Positions 41,301 through 50,836 of a stretch of DNA of 64,000 nucleotides are shown here, in pieces (position 1 is the first letter of the stretch; each line of letters opens with the position of its first letter). The stretch comes from Clusia tigrina (taxonomy: Eukaryota; Arthropoda; Insecta; Diptera; Clusiidae). The stretch lies in NCBI GenBank assembly GCA_920105625.2, contig CAKKTE020000328.1, positions 496,001 through 560,000 on the forward strand. The letters run 5' to 3'. Position numbers and translations under genes: made by a program. Below the pieces are notes generated by a model. The model was given only the letters and a program-made list of their open reading frames with translations, was not told the origin of the DNA and ran no database searches.

Positions 41301-44300
41301 ATTTGAAGTTTTATCAGTGTTTGATTTGGGACTCAAGGGTAGCATAGTTTTGAGCGATAGCTTAAATTGACAAGAGGCTCGACTACTTTATTGTTACAAA
41401 ATATCAAAGTTTTATGATCCTCCAGTAAAAAGTTACAAGTATTTGTATGTTGCAAACTTTGATAGGTGTAGGACGTACCGTATAGAAGTTAGGGCCATTT
41501 CAAGTTTTATCAGTGTTTGATTAGGGACTCAAGGGTAGCATAGCTTTGAGCGATAGCTTAAATTGACAAGAGGCTCGAGTACTTTATTGTTACAAAATTT
41601 AAAGGTTTTATGACGCTCCAGTAAAAAGTTACAAGCACTTGTATGTTGCAAACTTTGATAGGTGTAGGACGTACCGTATAGAAGTTAGGGCCATTTGATA
41701 GGTGTAGGACGTACCGTATAGGGCCATTTGAAGTTTTATCAGTGTTTGATTTGGGAATCAAGGGTAGCATAACTTTGAGCGATAGCTTAAATTGACAAGA
41801 GGCTCGAGTATTTTATTGTTACAAAATTTCAAGGTTTTATGACGCTCCAGTAAAAAGTTACAAGCACTTGTATGTTGCAAACTTTGATAGGTGTAGGACG
41901 TACCGTATAGAAGTTAGGACCATTTGAAGTATTATCAGTGTTTGATTTGGGATTCAAGGGTAGCGTAGCTTTGAGCGATAGCTTAAATTGACAAGAGGCT
42001 CGAGTACTTTATTGTTACCAAATTTCAAGGTTTTATGACGTTCCAGTAAAAAGTTACAAGCATTTGTATGTTGCAAACTTTGATATGTGTAGGACGTACC
42101 GTATAGGGCCATTTGAAGTTTTATCAGTGTTTGATTTGGGACTCAAGGGTAGCATAGCTTTGAACGATAGCTTAAATTGACAAGAGGCTCGAGTACTTTA
42201 TTTTTACAAAATTTCAAGGTTTTATGACGCTCCAGTAAAAAGTTACAAGCATTTGTATGTTGCAAACTTTGATATGTGTACGACGTACCGTATAGAAGTT
42301 AGGGCCATTTGAAGTTTTATCAGTGTTTGATTTGGGACTCAAGGGTAGCATAGCTTTGAGCGATAGCTTAAATTGACAAGAGGCTCGAGTACTTTATTGT
42401 TACAAAATTTCATGGTTTTATGACGTTCCAGTAAAAAGTTACAAGCACTTGTATGTTGCAAACTTTGATAGGTGTAGGACGTACCGTATAGAAGTTAGGG
42501 CCATTTGAAGATTTATCAGTGTTTGATTTGGGACTCAAGGGTAGCATAGCTTTGAGCGATAGCTTAAATTGACAAGAGGCTCGAGTACTTTATTGTTACA
42601 AAATTTCAAGGTTTTATGACGCTCCAGTAAAAAGTTACAAGCACTTGTATGTTGCAAACTTTGATAGGTGTAGGACGTACCGTATAGAAGTTAGGGCCAT
42701 TTGATAGGTGTAGGACGTACCGTATAGGGCCATTTGAAGTTTTATCAGTGTTTGATTTGGGAATCAAGGGTAGCATAACTTTGAGCGATAGCTTAAATTG
42801 ACAAGAGGCTCGAGTATTTTATTGTTACAAAATTTCAAGGTTTTATGACGCTCCAGTAAAAAGTTACAAGCACTTGTATGTTGCAAACTTTGATAGGTGT
42901 AGGACGTACCGTATAGGGCCATTTGAAGTTTTATCAGTGTTTGATTTGGGACTCAAGGGTAGCATAGCTTTGAACGATAGCTTAAATTGACAAGAGGCTC
43001 GAGTACTTTATTGTTACAAAATTTCAAGGTTTTATGACGCTCCAGTAAAAAGTTACAAGCATTTGTATGTTGCAAACTTTGATATGTGTAGGACGTACCG
43101 TATAGAAGTTAGGGCTATTTGAACTTTTATCAGTGTTTGATTTGGGACTCAAGGGTAGCATAGCTTTGAGCGACAGCTTAAATTGACAAGAGGCTCGAGT
43201 ACTTTATTGTTACAAAATTTCAAGGTTTTATGACGCTCCATTAAAAAGTTACAAGCACTTGTATGTTGCAAATTTTGATAGGTGTAGGACGTACCGTATA
43301 TAAGTTAGGGCCATTTGAAGTTTTATCAGTGTTTGATTTGGGACACAAGGGTAGCATAGCTTTGAGCGATAGCTTAAATTGACAAGAGGCTCGAGTACTT
43401 TATTGTTACAAAATTTCAAGGTTTTATGACGCTCCAGTAAAAAGTTACAAGCATTTGTATGTTGCAAACTTTGCTAGGTGTAGGACGTACCGTATAGAAG
43501 TTAGGGCCATTTGAAGTTTTATCAATGTTTGAATTGGGACTCCAGGTTAGCATAGCTTTGAGCAATAGCTTAAATTGACAAGAGGCTCGAGTACTTTATT
43601 GTTACAAAATTTCAGGGTTTTATGACGCTCCAGTAAAAAGTTACAAGCATTTGTATGTTGCAAACTATAATAGGTGTAGGACGTACCGTATAGAAGTTAG
43701 GGCTATTTGAAGTTGTATCAGTATTTGATTTGGGACTCAAGGGTAGCATAGCTTTGAGCGAAAGCTTAAATTGACAAGAGGCTCGAGTACTTTATTGTTA
43801 CAAAATTTCAAGTAAAAAGTTACAAGCTTTTGTATGTTGCAAACTTTGATAGGTGTAGGACGTACCGTATAGAAGTTAGGGCTATTTGAAGTTTTATCAG
43901 TGTTTGATTTGGGACTCAAGGGAGCATAGCTTTGAGCGATAGCTTAAATTGACAAGAGGCTCGAGAACTTTATTGTTACAAAATTTCAAGGTTTTATGAC
44001 GTTCCAGTAAAAAGTTACAAGCACTTGTATGTTGCAAACTTTGATAGGTGTAGGACGTACCGTATAGAAGTTAGGGCCATTTGAAGATTTATCAGTGTTT
44101 GATTTGGGACTCAAGGGTAGCATAGCTTTGAGCGATAGCTTAAATTGACAAGAGGCTCGAGTACTTTGTTGTTACAAAATTTCAAGGTTTTATGACGTTC
44201 CAGTAAAAAGTTACAAGCACATGTATGTTGCAAACTTTGATAGGTGTAGGACGTACCGTATAGCAGTTAGGGCCATTTGAAGATTTATCAGTGTTTGATT

Positions 44301-46590
44301 TGGGACTCAAGGGTAGCATAGCTTTGAGCGATAGCTTAAATTGACAAGAGGCTCGAGTACTTTATTGTTACAAAATTTCAAGGTTTTATGACGCTCCAGT
44401 AAAAAGTTACAACACTTGTATGTTGCAAACTTTGATAGGTGTAGGACGTACCGTATAGAAGTTAGGGCCATTTGAAGATTTATCAGTGTTTGATTTGGGA
44501 CTCAAGGGTAGCATAGCTTTGAGCGATAGCTTAAATTGACAAGAGGCTCTAGTACTTTATTGTTACAAAATTTCAAGGTTTTATGACGCTCCAGTAAAAA
44601 GTTACAAGCACTTGTATGTTGCAAACTTTGATAGGTGTAGGACGTACCGTATAGAAGTTAGGGCCATTTGATAGGTGTAGGACGTACCGTATAGGGCCAT
44701 TTGAAGTTTTATCAGTGTTTGATTTGGGAATCAAGGGTAGCATAACTTTGAGCGATAGCTTAAATTGACAAGAGGCTCGAGTACTTTATTGTTACAAAAT
44801 TTCAAGGTTTTATGACGCTCCAGTAAACAGTTACAAGCACTTGTATGTTGCAAACTTTGATATGTGTAGGACGTACCGTATAGGGCCATTTGAAGTTTTA
44901 TCAGTGTTTGATTTGGGACTCAAGGGTAGCATAGCTTTGAAAGATAGCTTAAATTGACAAGAGGCTCGAGTACTTTATTTTTACAAAATTTCAAGGTTTT
45001 ATGACGCTCCAGTAAAAAGTTACAAGCATTTGTATGTTGCAAACTTTGATATGTGTAGGACGTACCGTATAGAAGTTAGGGCCATTTGAAGTTTTATCAG
45101 TGTTTGATTTGGGACTCAAGGGTAGCATAGCTTTGAGCGATAGCTTAAATTGACAAGAGGCTCGAGTACTTTATTGTTACAAAATTTCATGGTTTTATGA
45201 CGCTCCAGTAAAAAGTTACAAGCACTTGTATGTTGCAAACTTTGATAGGTGTAGGACGTACCATATAGAAGTTAGGGCCATTTGAAGATTTATCAGTGTT
45301 TGATTTGGGACTCAAGGGTAGCATAGCTTTGAGCGATATCTTAAATTGACAAGAGGCTCGAGTACTTAATTGTTACAAAATTTCAAGGTTTTATGACGCT
45401 CCAGTAAAAAGTTACAAGCATTTGTATGTTGCAAACTTTGATAGGTGTAGGACGTACCGTATAGAAGTTATGGCCATTTGAACTTTTATCAGTGTTTGAT
45501 TTGGGACTCAAGGGTAGCATAGCTTTGAGCGATAGCTTAAATTGACAAGAGGCTCGAGTATTTTATTGTTACAAAATTTCAAGGTTTTATGACGCTCCAG
45601 TAAAAAGTTACAAGCACTTGTATGTTGCAAACTTTGATAGGTGTAGGACGTACCGTATAGGGCCATTTGAAGTTTTATCAGTGTTTGATTTGGGACTCAA
45701 GGGTAGCATAGCTTTGAACGATAGCTTAAATTGACAAGAGCCTCGAGTACTTTATTGTTACAAAATTTCAAGGTTTTATGACGCTCCAGTAAAAAGTTAC
45801 AAGCATTTGTATGTTGCAAACTTTGATATGTGTAGGACGTATCGTATAGAAGTTAGGGCTATTTGAACTTTTATCAGTGTTTGATTTGGGACTCAAGGGT
45901 AGCATAGCTTTGAGCGACAGCTTAAATTGACAAGAGGCTCGAGTACTTTATTGTTACAAAATTTCAAGGTTTTATGACGCTCCATTAAAAAGTTACAAGC
46001 ACTTGTATGTTGCAAACTTTGATAGGTGTAGGACGTACCGTATATAAGTTAGGGCCATTTGAAGTTTTATCAGTGTTTAATTTGGGACACAAGGGTAGCA
46101 TAGCTTTGAGCGATAGCTTAAATTGACAAGAGGCTCGAGTACTTTATTGTTACAAAATTTCAAGGTTTTATGACGCTCCAGTAAAAAGTTACAAGCATTT
46201 GTATGTTGCAAACTTTGATAGGTGTAGGACGTACCGTATAGAAGTTAGGGCCATTTGAAGTTTTATCAATGTTTGAATTGGGACTCCAGGTTAGCATAGC
46301 TTTGAGCAATAGCTTAAATTGACAAGAGGCTCGAGTACTTTATTGTTACAAAATTTCAGGGTTTTATGACGCTCCAGTAAAAAGTTACTAGCATTTGTAT
46401 GTTGCAAACTTTGATAGGTGTAGGTTGTACCTTATAGAAGTTAGGGCCATTTGAAGTTTTGTCAGTGTTTGATTTGGAACTCAAGGGTAGCATAGCTTTG
46501 AGCGATAGCTTAAATTGACAAGAGGCTCTAGTACTTTATTGTTACAAAATTTCAAGGATTTATGACGCTCCAGTAAAAAGTTACAAGCAT
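32371..46590 (+). repeat. 7110-bp tandem segmental duplication within the satellite
   Basis: Copy 1 is ~32371-39480 and copy 2 is ~39481-46590, directly adjacent. Every rare variant I checked recurs at exactly 7110 bp: caaaatattatcaaag (32520 and 39630), gaccattgcaag, tgatcctccag, and the deleted monomer at ~36699 and ~43809. By eye the copies differ at only a handful of sites (for example near 37675, 38094, 38116 and 38553), apart from a cluster at 39087-39155. Identity therefore looks well above 99%, making it the youngest large event in the left array. Confidence 0.88.
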
Positions 46591-47985
46591 TTGTATGTGG
46601 CAAACTTTGATAGGTGTAGGACGTACCGTACAGAAGTTAGGACCATTTGAAGTTTTATCAGTGTTTGATTTGGGATTCAAAGGTAGCATAGCTTTGGGCG
46701 ATAGCTTAAAGTGACACGAGTCTCGAGTACTTTATTGTTACAAAATTTCAAGGTTTTATGACGCTCCAGTAAAAAGTTACAAGCATTTGTGTGTTGCAAA
46801 CTTTGATAGGTGTAGGACGTACCGTATAGAAGTTAGGCCCATTTGAAGTTTTATCAGTGTTTGATTTGGGATTCAAGGGTAGCATAGCTTTGAGCGATAG
46901 CTTAAATTGACACGAGTCTCGAGTACTTTATTGTTACAAAATTTCAAGGTTTTATGACGCTCCAGTAAAAAGTTACACGCATTTGGATGTTGCAAACTTT
47001 GATAGGTGTAGGACGTACCGTATAGATGTTAGGCCCATTTGAAGTTTTATCAGTGTTTAATTTTGGAATCAAGGGTAGCATAGCTTTGAGCGATAGTTTA
47101 AATTGACAAGAGGCTCGAGTACTTTATTGTTACAAAATTTCAAGGTTTTATGACGCTCCAGTAAAAATTTACAAGCATTTGTATGTTGCAAACTTTGATA
47201 GGTGTAGGACGTACCGTATAGAAGTTAGGGCCATTAGAAGTTTTATCAGTGTTTGATTTGGAACTCAAGGGTAGCATAGCTTTGAGCGATAGCTTAAATT
47301 GACAAGAGGCTCGAGTACTTTATTGTTACTAAATTTCAAGGTTTTATGACGCTCCAGTAAAAATTTACAAGCATTTGTATGTTGCAAACTTTGATAGGAA
47401 GTAGTTCGTACCGTATAGAAGTTAGGGACATTTGAATTTTTATCAGTGTTTGATTTGGAACTCAAGGGTAGCATAGCTTTGAGCGATAGCTTAAATTGAC
47501 TAGAGGCTCGAGTACTTTATTGTTACAAAATTTCAAGGTTTTATGAGGCTCCAGTAAAAAGTTACAAGCATTTGTATGTTGGAAACTTTGATAGGTGTAG
47601 GACGTACCGTATAGAAGTTAGGGCCATTTGAAGTTTTATCAGTGATTGATTTGGGACTCAAGGGTAGGATAGCTTTGAGCGATAGCTTAAATTGACAAGA
47701 GGCTCGAGTACTTTATTGTTACAGAATTTCAAGGTTTTATGACGCTCCAGTAAAAAGTTACAAGCAATTGTATGTTTGCAAACTTTGATAGGTGTAGGAA
47801 GTACCGTATAGAAGTTAAGGCCATTTGAAGTTTTATCAGTGTTTGATTTGGGACTCAAGGGTAGCATAGCTTTGAGCGATAGCTTAAATTGACAAGAGGC
47901 TCGAGTACTTTATTGTTACAAAATTTCAAGGTTTTATGACGCTGCAGTAAAAAGTTACAAGCATTTGTATGTTGCAAACTTTGAT
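46591..47985 (+). repeat. Divergent monomeric satellite next to the retroelement
   Basis: About seven monomers outside any higher-order unit that I can see. They carry scattered private changes (gacacgagtctcgag, aatttacaagcattt, a 1-base insert in tatgtttgcaaac near 47775). They are less uniform than the arrays to the left, which is typical of an array margin or of sequence not recently homogenised. Confidence 0.6.
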
Positions 47986-47989
47986 AGGT
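47986..47989. repeat. Target-site duplication AGGT, left copy
   Basis: The four bases before the 5' LTR (aggt) match the four bases after the 3' LTR at 54922-54925. Removing the element and one copy restores an ordinary monomer reading gataggtgtagg. A 4-bp duplication is usual for Ty3/gypsy integration. Confidence 0.9.
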
Positions 47990-48706
47990 TGTAGTGTACC
48001 ACACAAGTGTACACTGACGACCACACATCGTCATAAGCACAGCAACAAGTCGCATATGCAAACAAACTGACAATAGCGCAACGTACGCAATTGCACTCAA
48101 TACCCAAATACGCTAGACTAGCATTTTGGTGGTGCAATAACACACGCTGCCTATATTGCAGCGTATGCATATTTGACAGTGCAGTGACTTTAGCCCTGAA
48201 CTTGCACTCAAAATTATTAAAATAAACAAAGACGATTATTCGTCAATGAATAATATCGGTAATCCGATACTTGAGACAAATTTCGGGAATATGATTTGTA
48301 ACTAGTAGAAATAAGATAGATATATTTTATGTTAGTTAGAATAAGAAAACAATAAGAATTCAATAATATAAAAGGGCCAGCGAGCCACCAAATAAAGCAG
48401 AGTTAATCTGAAGACAACTGAGACTGCTACTCGCATTAGTTTAATCTTTTATCTCTCGTGCTCGTAAGTCAGGAAAGACTTAGAACAGCACAAACAATAA
48501 CTTGGCCAACGGCACACTCTGCCGGTCAAGACCTTTACTGAGGACGTCTTTCCGCTTCGTGTTAGGCATTTCTTCTTTATAGTGCTCTTTTGCATCTATG
48601 CATTGTATAAAATCTGCAAATGAATTGAATGCCGATCCTGCGTGACCAACAATCAACATATCCTACATGGCAATCCTGCCAGCCTAACTTCTCAACATAC
48701 CCTACA
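47990..48706 (+). repeat. 5' LTR (717 bp)
   Basis: It starts TGTAGTGTACC after the AGGT duplication and ends ACCCTACA, immediately before the primer site. Relative to the 3' LTR it has about 8 substitutions, one extra base (gctcgtaag at ~48470), and a 199-bp segment (48118-48316) absent downstream. Several hairpin-forming inverted repeats lie in the U3 part: 47993-47999 with 48009-48015, 48015-48020 with 48028-48033, 48144-48150 with 48158-48164, 48231-48235 with 48240-48244, and 48254-48259 with 48264-48269. Confidence 0.93.
48367..48374 (+). promoter_or_regulatory. Candidate TATA box of the 5' LTR
   Basis: The sequence tataaaag, followed by a GC-richer stretch, is a good TATA match. A start site would be expected about 30 bp downstream, near 48397-48404 (gcagagtt), which would define the U3/R border. 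The same motif lies at 54583-54590 in the 3' LTR. An aataaa at 48391-48396 (54607-54612) could act as a poly(A) signal, but it lies so close to the presumed start that its role is unclear. Confidence 0.55.
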
Positions 48707-48814
48707 TGGCGATCCTGCAACTGACCTGGGACCTGAAAGCCAATAATCCTGCAACCGATCCACAACCTGAAAGGCAGCCAATAATCCTGCAACCGATCCA
48801 CAACCTGAAAAGCA
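48630..48814 (+). repeat. ~38-bp degenerate repeats spanning LTR end, primer site and leader
   Basis: The core atcctgc recurs at 48635, 48673, 48712, 48746 and 48784, with spacings of 38, 39, 34 and 38 bp. The first two units, inside the LTR, both end in caacata(t/c)cctaca. The last two, in the leader, are near-identical 38-bp units starting agccaataatcctgc. The functional primer site is the third core. The two LTR-internal units are also present in the 3' LTR. Confidence 0.75.
48707..48718 (+). promoter_or_regulatory. Primer binding site, tRNA-Arg type
   Basis: TGGCGATCCTGC begins at the first base after the LTR. It is complementary to the 3' end of a Drosophila tRNA-Arg as I remember it (ending GCAGGATCG plus CCA). 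The 12-base match ends where the sequence continues AACTGA. A second, partly longer match with one mismatch (TGGCAATCCTGCCAG) lies 39 bp upstream at 48668, inside the LTR. Confidence 0.75.
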
Positions 48815-48835
48815 GCAAAAACAACAGCCCAATTA

Positions 48836-49345
48836 ATGGAAGAACACGTGCCACAATTTGCATGCAAACCAACCGTTCCTGCACCAACATACATTGCGCA
48901 ACCGCCACTAAAAGTCGGACCATTGCCACTCACGATCAAGGAGTACCAACGACGACAGATACTCCAGAAAGAGCTGAAGAAAACATTAATCCCACCGTGC
49001 GATAATAAACCTTTGAAGAAACGAGGAGGACTGTTAACCAAACATAAACACAAACTATCGCACCTACTTTCCATCGTTAGAGACGAAACCAACCCACCTC
49101 CGGGGAATGAGGCCACACGAATCTGGGAGGAAATTGAAAATCTCAAACTCCAAATTAAAACCGAAGAAAGTGACCAGATCGCATGCATGCGAATAACTTG
49201 GCGTTTGATCAGAAAAACTGGCACTCCTACTATCGAGGACTATAACGACAAAACAACAATCGAAGACGAGACAATACGGATGATCGACGCTCTCGAAAAA
49301 TGGGAAAAAGCCAGAGCAAGCCGCAGCACCAAGATGCAACGGTAA
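48836..49345 (+). CDS. Retroelement small ORF 1, 169 aa, unknown function
   Basis: An intact ORF between the primer site and gag. The upstream frame is closed by a TGA at 48806, so the ATG at 48836 is the first start; its context is weak (T at -3, G at +4). The protein has no recognisable domain. The N-terminal third is proline-rich, residues ~40-75 are lysine/arginine-rich (motifs KKRGG and KHKHK), and residues ~90-160 are charged and probably helical (IWEEIENLKLQ, MIDALEKWEKAR). It has no signal peptide or membrane span. Its last 46 bases overlap small ORF 2 in another frame. I recall small ORFs ahead of gag in 412/mdg1-type elements but cannot verify homology here. It has stayed open although gag and pol are broken, though an intact frame this short in a young copy is weak evidence of function. 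Confidence 0.6.
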   Translation: MEEHVPQFACKPTVPAPTYIAQPPLKVGPLPLTIKEYQRRQILQKELKKTLIPPCDNKPLKKRGGLLTKHKHKLSHLLSIVRDETNPPPGNEATRIWEEIENLKLQIKTEESDQIACMRITWRLIRKTGTPTIEDYNDKTTIEDETIRMIDALEKWEKARASRSTKMQR

Positions 49346-49518
49346 ATAACAACCAGTTATCAACAGAGATTACCTACCCATCGATTCCAGAATCCTACGT
49401 AGTTTTATTTTTAGTTATAATTATCATTATAATAGCGTACAAACTAGATAAATATTTTAAAAACTATGTTCATAAGTATAAGAATGACGCTAATGGCAAC
49501 GCTATTACAGCAGTCTAA
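49300..49518 (+). CDS. Retroelement small ORF 2, 72-aa putative myristoylated single-pass membrane protein (FAST-like topology)
   Basis: An intact ORF starting in good context (aaaaATGgg) 46 bases before the end of small ORF 1, which points to leaky scanning or reinitiation. Residues 1-6 are MGKSQS, fitting the N-myristoylation rule (Gly2, Ser6). Residues ~7-32 are polar, with a YPSIPES segment just before the membrane. Residues ~33-47 are strongly hydrophobic with six consecutive isoleucines (40-45), a single short membrane span. Residues 48-61 are rich in basic and aromatic residues (K48, K51, K54, H58, K59, K61), followed by a short polar tail. There is no signal peptide and no cysteine. 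This size and order of parts resembles reovirus FAST cell-fusion proteins. The similarity is of topology only; a viroporin-like or Gag-targeting role is also possible. The element has no env, so a membrane protein here is notable. Confidence 0.6.
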   Translation: MGKSQSKPQHQDATVNNNQLSTEITYPSIPESYVVLFLVIIIIIIAYKLDKYFKNYVHKYKNDANGNAITAV

Positions 49519-49622
49519 TAAACAAAAATTAATATATTAAACATTTAAATAAAAATGTCAAATTTTATATAGTATAAAAATAAATAAAATTTCTTAAAAC
49601 AAATTTCTTACTGTAATCCTAA
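49519..49622. other. AT-rich spacer between small ORF 2 and gag
   Basis: About 100 bp, nearly all A and T, with no ORF or clear signal. Several upstream ATGs mean gag must be reached by reinitiation, splicing or internal entry; I see no convincing splice pair by eye. Confidence 0.5.
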
Positions 49623-50836
49623 ATGGATTTGAAATTCAATGCCTTAAAAGATATACTAGCTACACTTAAGAAAAATCCCAGCAGAATACATACAAACAAA
49701 ACAGTGACAGCAAAACTTAGACAAATTGACACATTAAGAGAGGAATTTAATAACATAATAGAGTCCGACACTGTCAATAAAGATCTAACTGGAATAAAAA
49801 TTAGCTTCGCCAATACTTATTCCACAATAAAAACTATTTTATTTAAACAATTAACCGAAGAGACAGAACCAATAGACAACATGGCATCTTTTAGCATAGA
49901 AACGGCATCAAAATCTCTACCCACATTTACGGGCAACTTCAGAGAATTAGATAGTTTCATAATCACGGCTGAGCTGATAAACTAATCACTCAACGAATCA
50001 GGACAGACAGATTTACTAGAGTATATCTACCATGCCAAATTATCTCCCAATGTAAGAACAGCAATAGGAGGTTACACAAAACCAGAAGACTTAAATACAC
50101 TTACCACTCTACTACAACAGAGGTACAAAGACGCGACAACAATACCACAGCTACAAGCTAGACTAACTAATCTACAACAAAGGAATTCAGGAATCAACTC
50201 GTACAAAGAACAAATTCTGACAATAATAGAAAGTTTAAACAGAATTAACATACACGATTTAGGAGAGACAGCTACACAAGCAGAAAAGAACGTAATAACA
50301 AAAACAAACAACAAGTTAGCATTGGACACTTTCAAAAAAGGACTGAATGAGAATTACAAAGCGATAATTTTTGCTGCAAGACCTAAAGATCTAGCAGAAG
50401 CAACAGAATTTGCACTTGAACTTGAGAGCGAATCTAGAATAATGCCTAATACATCACAGCTGATGCAAGTAATACATAATTCATTCAACTCACAAGGTAC
50501 AAGGTCCAATTTCAACGCTCCGCGCAAATATAATTCATTCAACCCTTCTCCACAATACACAAACAACACACGACAAAATTTCAGCACACGCTATGTCAAA
50601 AATAACTACAACAACACTAACCATGCAAACAACAGAAACAATAACCGTAGCAATACAAATTACAGTCAAAGAAACAATAACTACAACAACCCAATAATCA
50701 AAATAATAACAACTTCAGACACAACAACAGCTGCAACGCACAAGGCAGACAGCAGAACAACAACAACAATTACAACTCAAACAGAAACCGACGCATAAAC
50801 ACGATGCGGGAAACGAACAAGGCCCAGAATGCATAA
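49623..50836 (+). pseudogene. gag: gag, broken by a stop codon and a frameshift
   Basis: Gag forms the capsid of the intracellular particle. The frame opens at ATG 49623 and reads 120 codons to a TAA at 49983-49985, then continues in the same frame without another stop to 50798. The single stop is therefore a point lesion inside one reading frame of about 390 codons. The middle part (e.g. TFKKGLNENYKAIIF, ending LELESESR) looks like a Ty3-type capsid domain. The tail is Asn/Arg-rich. At about 50681-50700 the Asn-rich coding moves from this frame into another (ending at TAA 50834-50836), leaving a Thr-rich read-through in the original frame, as expected of a small indel. No CCHC zinc knuckle is visible in either frame. 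The shifted tail overlaps the pol start by 8 bases. Confidence 0.8.

Larger units (their letters stand above)
1..47989 (+). repeat. Satellite DNA array, ~196-bp monomer (left block)
   Basis: About 245 head-to-tail monomers fill this stretch with no other sequence between them. The common monomer is 196 bp. Landmarks in order are gccatttgaagttttatcag, gggactcaagggtagcatag, a ctcgag XhoI site, tttattgttacaaaatttc, gacgctccagtaaaaag, and gataggtgtaggacgtacc. Variants are 189 bp (tatagggcc for tatagaagttagggcc), 195 bp, and ~229 bp (with an extra 33-bp piece). All monomers have the same orientation. Short open frames recur on the minus strand, but only because the repeat recurs; 196 is not a multiple of three, so no frame persists. 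I do not recognise the family, and saw no resemblance to what I remember of the Drosophila 1.688 satellite. A centromeric or pericentromeric location is inferred from array size alone. Confidence 0.97.

Noticed and set aside
3308..47867. Many repeated minus-strand ORFs of 60-93 codons within the satellite
   Set aside because: They recur only because the monomer recurs, they drift in frame (196 is not a multiple of 3), and they show no domain, start context or codon pattern of a gene.
1..47989. CRISPR-like array
   Set aside because: The repeat is continuous with no unique spacers, and monomers diverge along their whole length, so it is a eukaryotic satellite.
47855..48170. Minus-strand ORFs of 71 and 81 codons across the left LTR junction, and similar ones at 54285-54579
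   Set aside because: They are shared because both LTRs share the sequence, and they run into satellite on one side, so they are not a gene.
48706..49005. 99-codon plus-strand ORF starting at the LTR/primer-site junction
   Set aside because: It overlaps small ORF 1 in another frame, its first part is just the 38-bp repeats, and its tail is Thr/Ile-rich out-of-frame sequence; kept out for lack of support.
48577..49224. 215-codon minus-strand ORF over the LTR end and small ORF 1
   Set aside because: It lies antisense to small ORF 1 and across the primer site, has a Cys/Trp/Ser-rich composition typical of an antisense shadow, and contains repeats that only mirror the 38-bp units.
50681..50836. 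CCHC zinc knuckle in the gag tail
   Set aside because: Only a lone cysteine (in an SCNAQ context) is seen in the shifted frame; the C-x2-C-x4-H-x4-C pattern is absent.
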